This document shows, piece after piece, positions 55,306 to 64,000 of a DNA stretch of 64,000 nt; position 1 is the stretch's first letter, and every line of letters begins with the position of its first letter. Source of the stretch: Clostridium saccharoperbutylacetonicum N1-4(HMT). Lineage in GTDB: Bacteria; Bacillota; Clostridia; Clostridiales; Clostridiaceae. Position numbers and translations under genes: made by a program. Location of the stretch: assembly GCF_000340885.1 (NCBI RefSeq), contig NC_020291.1, positions 2,045,001-2,109,000 of the forward strand, given 5' to 3'. The notes under the pieces were generated by a model. It was not told where the DNA came from and made no database searches. It saw only the letters and a list, made by a program, of their open reading frames with translations.

Positions 55306-56937
55306 ATGAAAAATTATTTTAAAAAGTTTAGTATAATGTTTGTTATGACATTAGTTATTATTGGATTTGGTATCATTCAAAATGGAAGCAGTGCTAATGC
55401 AGCCGATATAGGATGGCAAAGATATGAAAAAACATCTTCTTATTTTTTATATGAGGGGAGTTGGTCTTACACTAATGGTTCGGCTTATCTTGATGCATTT
55501 ACATATAATTCTTCAGCTGACCTTAGATTCAATTTTTATGGAAGCAAGTTGAGATTTTATTCATTAGGGCGTTCTGATCATTCTTTAAATGCTGTAATAA
55601 ACATAGATGGTATAGATTATCAATTTAAAGAAACAACAAGCTATTCAAATGATTATTCTCTAGATTTTGAGAAAAATGGACTGGAATTAAAGAATCATTC
55701 AGTAGTAGTAAAAAAGCTAGATGCTAATAATAGATGTCTATCATTTAGGGCTATAGATATAGATTCAACAGGAAAGATGTTGCCATATGATTATACAACT
55801 TTAACAGCTTTAACTAGTGAAACTAGCAATGCTATAACATTGAAGTGGAACACAGCTAATAGTAGTAATGTTACAGGTTATAATATAAAAAGATCAACAA
55901 CATCAGGTGGAACTTATGAAACAATAGCAACTAGCAGTGATACTAGTTATACAGATACAAATGTACAATTGGGTGTTACTTATTATTATATTATTACACC
56001 TATTATCGCTAGTAAAGAAGGAACTAAATCAAATGAAGCTTACGCAATATGTAAATTTAATGAATCAATATCATTAGATAAATCATCAATAAATGTTAAT
56101 GTAGGTGATACACAACAATTAACAGCAACAACAACTCCAGCAGGAGCACAAGTAACTTGGACATTAGATAATACAGGAGTAGCAACAGTAGATTCAACTG
56201 GAAAAGTTACTGGAGTAAAAGAAGGAAGTTGTACAATAACAGCTACAACTGCTAATGGCTTAACTGCAACCTGTGTTGTAACTGTGACTAAAGAAACTAA
56301 GTCGATTTCCTTAAATAAGTCAACTACAAGTTTAACAATAGATGATTCAGAAACCTTAATTGCAACAACAACTCCAGCTGGTATAAATGTTAAATGGAGT
56401 TCATCTGATACCTCTGTTGCAACAGTAGATTCAAATGGAAAAGTGACAGCTATAGGTTCAGGAACAGCAACAATAACAGCTACAACATTAGATGGAAGCA
56501 ACTTAAGTGCGTCATGTTTAGTAACTGTAGCACAAAAAGGAAATGATCCAGCACAAGCAGGTTCAGAGTATATAACTAATATTGCTCATGCCAAAGGTGA
56601 TAATACGAATAATCCTGGCGGAGAGGTTACGATTATATTTCATGGAACAGCTGATACTACATTGAGTGTAGTAAAAACAGCAGATGTAAAAGACGTATGG
56701 GTAGGAGATAATTTTACATATACTCTTGTAATCACTAATACTGGGACAAAGACAGCTAAAGCAGTGGTAGTTAATGATCCAGCACCAAATCATATAGATT
56801 TTAATGTTAGTGGAGTAACAACTACTCAAGGAACAGTTGATTCAAGTTCGACATCTAAAAATATTATAGTTAACGTTGGAGATATTCCACCTACAGGAAC
56901 AGTAACAATTAAGATACCAGCAACAGTTATAGCGTAA
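55306..56937 (+). CDS. Secreted multi-domain protein (FN3, Big2 x2, DUF11)
   Basis: 543 residues. The signal peptide matches that of the lipase next door. It is followed by a jelly-roll domain similar to carbohydrate-binding modules (about 32-165), a fibronectin type III domain (TALTSETSNAITLKW), two Big2 Ig-like domains (SISLDKSSINVNVGDTQQL; SISLNKSTTSLTIDDSETL) and a DUF11 repeat at the end. No cell-wall anchor is seen. Probably a surface or matrix adhesion protein. A fragment of its DUF11 part is found at 31938. Confidence 0.85.
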   Translation: MKNYFKKFSIMFVMTLVIIGFGIIQNGSSANAADIGWQRYEKTSSYFLYEGSWSYTNGSAYLDAFTYNSSADLRFNFYGSKLRFYSLGRSDHSLNAVINIDGIDYQFKETTSYSNDYSLDFEKNGLELKNHSVVVKKLDANNRCLSFRAIDIDSTGKMLPYDYTTLTALTSETSNAITLKWNTANSSNVTGYNIKRSTTSGGTYETIATSSDTSYTDTNVQLGVTYYYIITPIIASKEGTKSNEAYAICKFNESISLDKSSINVNVGDTQQLTATTTPAGAQVTWTLDNTGVATVDSTGKVTGVKEGSCTITATTANGLTATCVVTVTKETKSISLNKSTTSLTIDDSETLIATTTPAGINVKWSSSDTSVATVDSNGKVTAIGSGTATITATTLDGSNLSASCLVTVAQKGNDPAQAGSEYITNIAHAKGDNTNNPGGEVTIIFHGTADTTLSVVKTADVKDVWVGDNFTYTLVITNTGTKTAKAVVVNDPAPNHIDFNVSGVTTTQGTVDSSSTSKNIIVNVGDIPPTGTVTIKIPATVIA

Positions 56938-57163
56938 ATTAATTGTTTGAAAAGATAATTAAATATAAAGTTTATAAAAGGTGCTTGCAGGATGTAGGTA
57001 CCTTTTAGTATTGTTATATAATGGGGAAATATAGTGTGTAAATATATTATTTGTTGATTTTAGGCGAAAAATAGTATAATATTAAATTCATAAGAAAATG
57101 TGGAAACAGTGAAAAATTCTCTTTATTTGGGCACTTTGAGAATTTAGAGTTAATAGTGCAACC

Positions 57164-57206
57164 GACCACTAATTAGTTTAACGCTGATTAGTGGTCTTTA
57201 TTATTT
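57164..57206 (+). terminator. Hairpin downstream of the adhesion protein gene
   Basis: GACCACTAAT / ATTAGTGGTC with TTTATTATTT after it. A smaller hairpin (AAGGTGC/GTACCTTTT) lies at about 56979-57007. Confidence 0.7.
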
Positions 57207-57308
57207 AAAGCAGAAAGGGGCTATGCTTTATTTAGTTGTATTATGAAAATGATAATAGAAAATTATATCTTTAAATGTTACGGAGAGGAATCTAGGGAGG
57301 AATAAATT

Positions 57309-59024
57309 ATGAAATGGTTTGAAAATTTAAAAATTAAGCAAAAGTTGATATCCGCATTTATAGTAGTAGTGCTATTTATAGTGATTGTTGGGGTTATTGG
57401 TATTGCAAATATGAGAGCAATAAATTTAAATGCAATTTCTATGCATGATTACAATCTAGAATCTATAAAGCAACTAACTACTATAAGGCAAAATGTAAGT
57501 GACATAAGATTTGATGTATTAAAGATTGATGCTCAAAGAAATATGAACAATCAAAATGATGCACTTGAAAAAGAAATTAATAAATTAGAAGATGAAAATA
57601 ATAGTATTATAACAAATTATGAAAAATCAATATTATCTGATGAAGAAAAACCAACATTCTCACAACTTAAAGATAATTTAAAAACATACAAAAGTACATA
57701 TGAATTAGTTGTGAAACTTGCAAATGAGAACAATTATACAGAGGCTGATATAAAATATTCACAATTATCATCGATAAGGACAGAAATATATACTAATCTG
57801 AGTGATTTAATAAAAATAAATACAAATCAGGCAGATAACTCATATAGTGAAAACAACTTAATGTATAAAAATTCTTTATACAAAATAATTACAATAGCAT
57901 CTTTAAGTTTGCTAACTGCCATTATATTGGGTATTTTGATATCAGTTTGGATTTCAAAGCAGATAAATAAAGTTTTAAAATTTGCTGAAGCAATTGGAAG
58001 AGGGGATTTAACTCAATCAATAAAAATTGATACAAAAGATGAAATTGGAAATCTATCTAAAGCACTGAATAAAGCTAGTAAGAACATAAAAGATTTAGTA
58101 AACGAGATAATTAATAGCGCTGGCGATATGAGTGCAACAAGTGAAGAACTGTCAGCAACTGTTGAAGAGGTTTCTTCTAAAATGGAAGTAGTAAATGAAT
58201 CGGTAGAACAAATATCAAAGGGAGTTCAAGATTTAAGTGCTACTACTGAAGAAGTAAGTGCGTCAACAGAGGAAATAAGTGCCAATACAAATGGGCTTGC
58301 AAACAGAGCAGGTGAAGCTGATACAGCTGTAAATGAGATAAAAAAACGAGCAGTTGAAATTAAGGCTAAAGCAACAAAGGATATAGAAGAGAGTAATTTA
58401 ATTTATATGAAAAATCGCTCTGATATCTTAAAGGCTATTGAGGAAGCAAAAGTAGTTGAAGAAGTTAAAATGATGGCTGATTCTATTGGAGGTATAGCTG
58501 AACAAACAAATTTATTAGCTTTAAATGCAGCAATCGAAGCGGCAAGAGCTGGAGAGCAGGGAAGAGGCTTTGCTGTAGTTGCAGATGAAGTAAGAAAGCT
58601 TGCAGAGCAATCTTCACAGGCAGTTGTAAATATTCAAAATATGGTTATGCAAGTACAAACAGCAGTAAATAAATTATCACAAAGTGGAGAAAATGTACTT
58701 GATTTCATTGATAATAATGTAAAACCTAATTATGAATTTCTTAATAAAACAGGTATGCAATATGGGAAGGATGCTGAATTTGTAGATAACATTATAGGCG
58801 AAATTTCAGAAGCATCAGCTAACATGAATGATGTGATTGAACAAATAGCATCTGCGATACAAAATGTATCTGCAACTGCACAAGAATCAGCTGCAAGTTC
58901 TGAGGAAATATCAAATAGTGTTAATGAAGTAACTTTTGCTATCAGTGATGTGGCAAAATCTGCGCAAAGCCAGGCAGAACTGGCACAAAAGTTAACGGAG
59001 ATGGTACAAAAATTTAAAGTATAA
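57309..59024 (+). CDS. Methyl-accepting chemotaxis protein, paralogue of 38013 gene
   Basis: 571 residues with the same plan as the other receptor: N-terminal [17 protein letters not shown], helix 1, four-helix-bundle sensor, helix 2 (about 190-212), HAMP, MA domain with [18 protein letters not shown]. The sensor part is much more divergent than the MA part, suggesting a different ligand after duplication. GGGAGGA before the ATG. Confidence 0.95.
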   Translation: MKWFENLKIKQKLISAFIVVVLFIVIVGVIGIANMRAINLNAISMHDYNLESIKQLTTIRQNVSDIRFDVLKIDAQRNMNNQNDALEKEINKLEDENNSIITNYEKSILSDEEKPTFSQLKDNLKTYKSTYELVVKLANENNYTEADIKYSQLSSIRTEIYTNLSDLIKINTNQADNSYSENNLMYKNSLYKIITIASLSLLTAIILGILISVWISKQINKVLKFAEAIGRGDLTQSIKIDTKDEIGNLSKALNKASKNIKDLVNEIINSAGDMSATSEELSATVEEVSSKMEVVNESVEQISKGVQDLSATTEEVSASTEEISANTNGLANRAGEADTAVNEIKKRAVEIKAKATKDIEESNLIYMKNRSDILKAIEEAKVVEEVKMMADSIGGIAEQTNLLALNAAIEAARAGEQGRGFAVVADEVRKLAEQSSQAVVNIQNMVMQVQTAVNKLSQSGENVLDFIDNNVKPNYEFLNKTGMQYGKDAEFVDNIIGEISEASANMNDVIEQIASAIQNVSATAQESAASSEEISNSVNEVTFAISDVAKSAQSQAELAQKLTEMVQKFKV

Positions 59025-59285
59025 AGACTAAATATAACAATGTAATATATAATAGTAAGCAGTAGCAGTTCACAATCCACTTCCTAAAACAAAAGCTTAT
59101 ATCTGCACAGTTGATAAAGATCTTAAAATGACTTTGAAAGAAAAATAAAATTAATTAAAAGATATAGTTCCAGAATTATATTTCTGATATTGATATGACT
59201 ATAAAGTATCAGATTTTATTAAATTTAAACTATGCCAAAATTTAATAAAAAACTATTAAGCAACGGGGAAATTAACCACAAAATG

Positions 59286-59330
59286 GCTAGAGTTATCATT
59301 AGAGAAATAGTGACGCTCTAGCTATTTTTT
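59286..59330 (+). terminator. Terminator-like hairpin
   Basis: GCTAGAG / CTCTAGC with a long loop, then TATTTTTT. It ends the gap after the chemotaxis receptor (59025-59285), in which no gene is supported. Confidence 0.6.
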
Positions 59331-59396
59331 ATTAATTTTTTAAATTGCTCACTTTTTCTAGGTTACTCAAATACAAGAAGAAAGGAGCAAAAAATA

Positions 59397-59712
59397 TAGA
59401 ATTAAAACAGGTGAGCTAATATATTCTGCAGATAATAATAATCTTTATTCTATTGATCTAAAAGACATATCAACAAAAAGATTGGGAATAATGAATGGAG
59501 AAGACATGAAGATTTTTAATGGAACAATATATTTTATAAATGTAAGTAATAATAGACATCTTTCAAAAATGACGGTAGATCTAACAACTCCAAAGGTAAG
59601 TTTCGCTGATTTTTCTGATTATGAAATAAATGAATATTATCCAACTAGCAAAGGGATATTTGCACGAAAGGGTGTTAATGTTGATAATAGTTATATATAC
59701 TTACCTATATAA
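59397..59712 (+). pseudogene. C-terminal fragment of a DUF5050-like protein
   Basis: The frame is open from before 59397 and encodes LIYSADNNNLYSIDLKD, IFNGTIYFINVSNNRHL and SKGIFARKGVNVDNSYIYL, repeat-like beta strands of surface DUF5050 proteins. A GAAAGGAGC site exists but no start codon is near it, and the N-terminal part is missing. Confidence 0.45.
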
Positions 59713-59841
59713 GGTATAGTTTATTTTTTACGTATAAGCATATAAAAATCGGCTTTTTATAGCAATGAGTAAGATTAATATGAAATAATTTTAAATATTG
59801 GAGGTGGTTTCATGTTTACAAAATTAAAAGGAGGTAATCAT

Positions 59842-60255
59842 ATGTGGTTTGCATTTGCAATATTGTCTGCAGTATTTGCAGCGCTTACATCTATATTGGC
59901 AAAAATAGGTATTGGTAGTATAAACTCGAATTTAGCAACAGCTATACGGACTGCCGTAGTTTTAGTAATGGCTTGGGGGATAGTTTTTATCACAGGTGTA
60001 CAAAATCAAGTTTCGAATATAAATCAGAAGAGCTGGATTTTCTTAATTCTATCTGGTATTGCTACAGGATTGTCATGGCTTTGCTACTATAAGGCATTGC
60101 AGATTGGAGAGGTTTCAAAGGTTGTTCCTGTGGACAAGTTTAGTATTGTTATTACAATGATACTTGCTTTTGTAGTTTTAAAGGAAACATTAACTGTAAA
60201 AACAATTATTGGAGGTATATTCATTACTATCGGAACATTTGTTATGATTTTATAG
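59842..60255 (+). CDS. EamA-family small transporter
   Basis: AAAGGAGG before ATG 59842 (137 aa). Four or five hydrophobic helices with FAFAILSAVFAALTSILAKIG and SWLCYYKALQIGEVSKVVP are EamA features; half-size proteins of this family work as dimers. Substrate unknown. Terminator follows at 60319. Confidence 0.87.
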   Translation: MWFAFAILSAVFAALTSILAKIGIGSINSNLATAIRTAVVLVMAWGIVFITGVQNQVSNINQKSWIFLILSGIATGLSWLCYYKALQIGEVSKVVPVDKFSIVITMILAFVVLKETLTVKTIIGGIFITIGTFVMIL

Positions 60256-60318
60256 CAATTGACTTGTTATTTATTTTATTGTGCTTTATGATAGCCTGTG
60301 TAATCAAATTAAACTAAA

Positions 60319-60368
60319 GGACTTAAATAAGACTATGAATTGCAAATCTTATTTAAGTCCTTTTTTAT
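60319..60368 (+). terminator. Terminator after EamA gene
   Basis: GGACTTAAATAAGA / TCTTATTTAAGTCC, perfect 14-bp stem followed by TTTTTTATT. Confidence 0.9.
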
Positions 60369-60481
60369 TGTGAAAATAAAATTCAAAATTAGTTTATAAA
60401 CAGTTTAACTTTGATTTATTTCTATTTAACCTTTCAAATATATACTGTTGAATGTAAGAGAGGAAAAGGGTGTTGGAAAAA

Positions 60482-60544
60482 ATGAAGATAGGACTTTTTA
60501 CTGAGAGTTACATGAAATTTGATACAGTTAGTGTTAGTAAGTAA
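60482..60544 (+). pseudogene. Remnant of a glycosyltransferase N-terminus
   Basis: MKIGLFTESYMKFDTVSVSK (20 codons) resembles the first strand of GT4-type glycosyltransferases (MKIGLFTDTYYPQ...). Nothing of the rest remains. Lies before a PAP2 gene, with which such genes often occur. Confidence 0.35.
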
Positions 60545-60618
60545 AATTTGCAAAATAATATTTAGCTGGAAAAGTTAGATGCTTTTTATAAAAATATATT
60601 ATAGAGGAGATAGTTAAA

Positions 60619-61221
60619 ATGAATATGGAGATTTTTAAAATAATAAACAATTTAGCAAATAAAAATATAATTTTAGATAAAATAATGATTTTCTTTTCGG
60701 AATATGGTCCTTATATATTTATGGCGGCCATTGTAATAGTATTTATTTCAGGACTTAAACAAAAGAATTGTGAAAATAGAAAAATTGCTGTAAGTACGGT
60801 TGTTGTAACAGTAATTAATTTAATTATAAACATAATCGTTAGAAGTATATTTCATGTGGATAGACCTTTTGTTCACAATAAGGTGAATTTATTATTGCCT
60901 CATGATTCAGCTTCATCCTTCCCAAGTAATCATGCAACAGGAACAATGAGTATAGCATTGGGACTTGAAAAATACAATAAATTACTTAGTAGAATATTAA
61001 CTATATTATCAATAATTATTGGTTTTTCAAGGGTTTATGTTGGACATCACTATCCTATGGATGTAATAGGTGGATATATAATTGTTTTTGCAGTAAATTA
61101 TATTTACAATTTGAAATTAAGAAGTAAAGTTGACAATTTATATGAACTAGTCGAGAAAAAAATAGCAGAAAGATTAGGAAAGTTACACAGTAAATTATTT
61201 CAACCAAAAAGTTCAAATTAA
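60619..61221 (+). CDS. PAP2-family (undecaprenyl-)diphosphatase
   Basis: 200 residues with five or six helices. The three PAP2 motifs are present: RSIFHVDRPF, SSFPSNHATG (acid/base His) and SRVYVGHHYPMDV (nucleophile His). BcrC-like enzymes recycle undecaprenyl pyrophosphate for cell-wall synthesis and give bacitracin tolerance. A two-component system follows. TAGAGGAG before the ATG. Confidence 0.9.
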   Translation: MNMEIFKIINNLANKNIILDKIMIFFSEYGPYIFMAAIVIVFISGLKQKNCENRKIAVSTVVVTVINLIINIIVRSIFHVDRPFVHNKVNLLLPHDSASSFPSNHATGTMSIALGLEKYNKLLSRILTILSIIIGFSRVYVGHHYPMDVIGGYIIVFAVNYIYNLKLRSKVDNLYELVEKKIAERLGKLHSKLFQPKSSN

Positions 61222-61259
61222 ATTCTAATGTTAATCGAGAAAAGTATAATTTACATAAA

Positions 61260-61276
61260 TTTCATGCAATTTTCAT
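61260..61276 (+). promoter_or_regulatory. Direct-repeat operator candidate before response regulator gene
   Basis: TTTCAT-GCAAT-TTTCAT, two hexamers with an 11-base period. The same arrangement occurs at 63340 before the membrane protein gene, typical of OmpR-type regulator sites. Confidence 0.55.
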
Positions 61277-61331
61277 TTTCTTTGAATAGAATAAAAAATG
61301 AAAATGAGATGATAGAATAAGGGGCATGAGA

Positions 61332-62003
61332 ATGAAGATATTATTTGCTGAAGACGATATTAGATTAGGTAAACTAATTACTCATATGCTAAAAAAAGAA
61401 AGTAAATATCACGCAGAATGGGTCAACAATGGAAATGAAGCCTTGTTCTTGGCTTCTAATTTTCACTATGATTTGATAATATTGGATTGGATGATGCCAG
61501 AGATGGATGGAATAACCGTTTGTAGAAAATTACGTGAAAAGGAATATAATGGAGCAATACTAATTTTGACTGCGAAAGATTTTGTATCAGACAAAGTAGA
61601 GGGATTGGATGCAGGTGCTGACGATTTTCTTGTGAAGCCTTTTGAATTTGAAGAGTTGTTTGCGCGTATTCGAGCATTGTCAAGAAGAGGCACTCAGCAA
61701 ATTAAAGCTGATATTATACAATACAAAGATATTTTATTAAATAGAACTACTTTCATATTACAAATAAGGGGAAAAGAAATTCAACTTACACCAACGGAAT
61801 TTCAACTGTTAGACTTATTAATTATAAATCAAGGCTGCGCATTAACCAGAGAAGTAATCCATGATAGGGTATGGGGATATGAATCTGATGTGAATTATAA
61901 TACAATAGATGCATTTATACGTATCCTGAGGAAAAAGATTGATGATGCAGGTTATCCGTCTTTGATAAAGAGTATTCGAGGGGTAGGTTATAGGATTGAA
62001 TAA
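61332..62003 (+). CDS. OmpR/PhoB-type response regulator
   Basis: ATG 61332 is 7 bases after AAGGGG (223 aa). Receiver with AEDD (acidic pocket), LDWMMPEMDG (phospho-Asp in ILDW) and KPFEFEEL; C-terminal winged helix with LTPTEFQLLDLL and SIRGVGYRIE. Overlaps the kinase gene by 8 bases. It probably binds TTTCAT direct repeats. Confidence 0.95.
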   Translation: MKILFAEDDIRLGKLITHMLKKESKYHAEWVNNGNEALFLASNFHYDLIILDWMMPEMDGITVCRKLREKEYNGAILILTAKDFVSDKVEGLDAGADDFLVKPFEFEELFARIRALSRRGTQQIKADIIQYKDILLNRTTFILQIRGKEIQLTPTEFQLLDLLIINQGCALTREVIHDRVWGYESDVNYNTIDAFIRILRKKIDDAGYPSLIKSIRGVGYRIE

Positions 62004-63330
62004 TAAAAAAGACTTATTTTCTAAAACCAGAGGGTATTTAAGAGCATTTAACAGTAGAATAATTATTACAGTTCTATTTTTATTCATAGTTCTTACGAGC
62101 ATGGTGATGGCTGTTAGTATTTACAATGAACAGAAGACAGAACTAAAAGATATAATAGAGTCTGAAGTGGCAGAACTACAACAAATACAAGTTGATGAAA
62201 TGGATGGGATAGATAGTGCCTCCCAATCTACGACTCAAGATGATAGCTCTTATGAAATGTTTTTCAATTATTTTATAAAACCTAATGGTGAAGTAATTGT
62301 AAGGGATGAAATTTCTACCACTATACGATCTCAGATATTAAATTATATAAGTGGATGGAAACCAAGTGAGCCTCAGATAAAATATAATACAATAAAATCA
62401 ACGGACGGTAAAATAAGAAATATATTAATTGTGGCACAAAATGTACAGCTAAAGGAAGGGCAATGGGGAACGGTATATGTAGGTAAAGATGTTACATATA
62501 TTTGGAGTATTTTTCAAAGGGCCTTTTGGATTCTTTTGGGATTTTCGTTATTATTTTTTTTGATTTCAATTTTGTGCAGTAGATTTATGACCAATAAAGC
62601 TATGAAACCAATTATTGAAGCTTACGATTTTCAACGACAGTTTGTTGCTAATGTGTCACATGAACTTAGAACGCCATTAACAGTTATAAGTGCAGGATTA
62701 GAGGTTATAAAATTAGAAGAAAAGGATAAATTGTCGTCTTTTTCTTGTGAGGTACTCGAAGATTTACAAAAGGAAGTAAGAGATTCAACAAAGCTCATCA
62801 ATGATTTACTATTCTTGGCTAAAACAGATAGTAGAGAATTGGAATTAATTATTGAATCAATAAATGTAGTTAACTTAATTAAGCAAGTGGCAAGAAAATT
62901 TCAATCATATGCGGAAAAACAAAATATAAAAATATCAGTAAAGGAATCAAAAGAGTTTAATATATATTCAGATGCAGATAGATTAAAACAAATTTTAAAT
63001 ATATTGGTGGATAATTCTATAAAATACTCACCGAATGGTGGAAGTATATATCTATCAGTAGGACGAGAATTGTTTATGGGAGAAGATAGTGTTTGTATCA
63101 AGATAACTGACCAAGGGATTGGTATTAGTAATGAGGAGCAAAAAAATGTATTTAAACGATTTTATCGTGTAGATAAACAAAGACAATACGGCATAGGTGG
63201 CGCAGGATTAGGTTTATCTATTGCCAGTGAAATTATATCTGCTCTTAGTGGTACCATTGAGGTAGTAAGTGAAATAGGGAAAGGAAGTACATTTATCGTA
63301 TGGTTGCCAGTTGAGATTAAAAAAATTTAA
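61996..63330 (+). CDS. Sensor histidine kinase
   Basis: TTG start overlapping the regulator gene by 8 bases (444 aa). Two membrane helices (about 15-38 and 175-200) enclose a ~135-residue extracellular sensor. HisKA has VANVSHELRTPLTVIS; the ATPase has ILVDNSIKYSPNGG, ITDQGIGIS and GGAGLGLSIASEI. Cognate kinase for the upstream regulator; the stimulus is unknown, perhaps envelope stress given the PAP2 neighbour. Confidence 0.95.
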   Translation: MNNKKDLFSKTRGYLRAFNSRIIITVLFLFIVLTSMVMAVSIYNEQKTELKDIIESEVAELQQIQVDEMDGIDSASQSTTQDDSSYEMFFNYFIKPNGEVIVRDEISTTIRSQILNYISGWKPSEPQIKYNTIKSTDGKIRNILIVAQNVQLKEGQWGTVYVGKDVTYIWSIFQRAFWILLGFSLLFFLISILCSRFMTNKAMKPIIEAYDFQRQFVANVSHELRTPLTVISAGLEVIKLEEKDKLSSFSCEVLEDLQKEVRDSTKLINDLLFLAKTDSRELELIIESINVVNLIKQVARKFQSYAEKQNIKISVKESKEFNIYSDADRLKQILNILVDNSIKYSPNGGSIYLSVGRELFMGEDSVCIKITDQGIGISNEEQKNVFKRFYRVDKQRQYGIGGAGLGLSIASEIISALSGTIEVVSEIGKGSTFIVWLPVEIKKI

Positions 63331-63339
63331 TAATTTAAT

Positions 63340-63356
63340 TTTCATTTAAATTTCAT
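63340..63356 (+). promoter_or_regulatory. Direct-repeat operator candidate before membrane protein gene
   Basis: TTTCAT-TTAAA-TTTCAT, same hexamers and spacing as at 61260. Confidence 0.55.
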
Positions 63357-63495
63357 TTTTATATGCAAGAATAGTAACATGAAAAAACAATAATAAGTTT
63401 TATGTAGTTTTTAATTACAACTTATAAGGCGCATTTAAAAAATAAATACGCTCTTTTCTTTCATGTGCCTAAATTCAAAACCTAAGGAGGTAAAA

Positions 63496-64000
63496 ATGGA
63501 AAATTATAATACAAAAGAAAGTAAAAATTTATTAAGTAAAGTTCCAGAGGTAACTATTTTCTTCTGGATAATCAAGATTTTATGTACGACTGTCGGTGAA
63601 ACATTTTCAGATTATTTAAGTGTCAACCTTGGATTAGGCTTAACTCTTACCACAATTATAATGGGAATAGTATTTATGGGTATATTATATCTTCAATTCA
63701 GAGCAAATAAATATGTGCCAGGTATTTATTGGTTAACAGTTGTACTTATAAGTGTATTTGGAACCTTAGTAACCGATAATCTAACAGATGCAATGGGAGT
63801 ACCACTTGAAGTCAGTACAGTAGTTTTTAGTATACTATTAGGATTAACTTTTCTTTTTTGGTATCTTAGTGAAAAAACACTGTCTATACACTCGATTTAC
63901 ACAAAGAAAAGAGAAATTTTTTATTGGTTCACTATTCTTTTCACATTTGCACTTGGAACAGCAGTAGGAGACTTATATTCTGAACTGCTTGGTCTTGGCT
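63496..64000 (+). CDS. Multi-pass membrane protein (COG4705-like), cut by window end
   Basis: AAGGAGG before the ATG; 168 codons are visible without stop. Helices with VTIFFWIIKILCTTVGETFSD and ILYLQFRANKYVPGIYWLTV are like COG4705 membrane proteins of unknown function, some found with metal or stress regulators. It probably responds to the two-component system just upstream, sharing its direct-repeat site. Confidence 0.8.
   Translation, partial: MENYNTKESKNLLSKVPEVTIFFWIIKILCTTVGETFSDYLSVNLGLGLTLTTIIMGIVFMGILYLQFRANKYVPGIYWLTVVLISVFGTLVTDNLTDAMGVPLEVSTVVFSILLGLTFLFWYLSEKTLSIHSIYTKKREIFYWFTILFTFALGTAVGDLYSELLGLG

Noticed and set aside
1..64000. tRNA or rRNA genes
   Set aside because: None recognised on either strand when reading the gaps; a tRNAscan run would be decisive.

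Overview
The window is low-GC DNA with strong AGGAGG-type ribosome binding sites, TTG/GTG starts, many A/T-rich intergenic hairpins and secreted proteins with Firmicute signal peptides. It reads as a chromosome segment of a mesophilic, solvent-forming Clostridium. One scaffoldin with two cohesins plus eight dockerin enzymes matches, from memory, the 'minimal cellulosome' described for Clostridium saccharoperbutylacetonicum; no database search was possible, so the species is an inference.

Region 1 (1-24.4 kb) is a cellulosome island. In order it holds a GH74 xyloglucanase (5' end outside the window), a scaffoldin (2 CBM3, 3 X2, 2 cohesins), GH48, GH9 with CBM4, an AgrD-type signal peptide gene, GH9 with CBM3c, GH44 and a GH5 mannanase. 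Then follow, on the other strand, an agrB-agrA-agrC signalling operon, a CPBP protease gene, a GH5 glucanase and a GH26 enzyme. All eight enzymes end in a type I dockerin. The agr system is split: agrBAC has no agrD next to it, the usual agrD position holds a class I cyclic-di-GMP riboswitch plus terminator, and the only AgrD-like gene lies about 8 kb away between two cellulase genes. Similar palindromes (core TTAACGnTAAC) lie before agrB and before agrD.

Region 2 (24.4-31.9 kb) holds a Bcr/CflA-type MFS transporter, a metallo-beta-lactamase-fold protein divergent from an HxlR regulator with paired operator palindromes, and a tetA(P)-tetB(P)-like tetracycline resistance operon with a long attenuator leader and a 17-nt gene overlap.

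Region 3 (31.9-46.9 kb) is decayed and mobile-looking: a copied DUF11 fragment, a truncated XhlA, small phage-like genes, a DNA methylase with two in-frame nonsense codons, and many short repeats. Between them lie intact genes (SGNH hydrolase, DUF421 protein, chemotaxis receptor, esterase, PPOX protein, GNATs, VanZ-like protein, GH11 xylanase).

Region 4 (46.9-64 kb) holds an acetyltransferase, a lipoprotein, an arsenic operon (arsR, arsC, acr3, PEP mutase-like gene) next to a convergent marR-PAT-type acetyltransferase pair, two secreted proteins with duplicated promoter and signal-peptide regions, a second chemotaxis receptor, an EamA-type protein, a PAP2 phosphatase and a two-component system followed by a membrane protein cut by the window end.

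Four copies of a 305-380 bp foldback element (family A) lie in the same orientation: three in the cellulosome island and one inside the ars operon. Their central stem arms differ between copies but change in a compensating way, which suggests a conserved structure. Most of these gaps separate genes that may be co-transcribed, so the element could act on RNA processing or stability.
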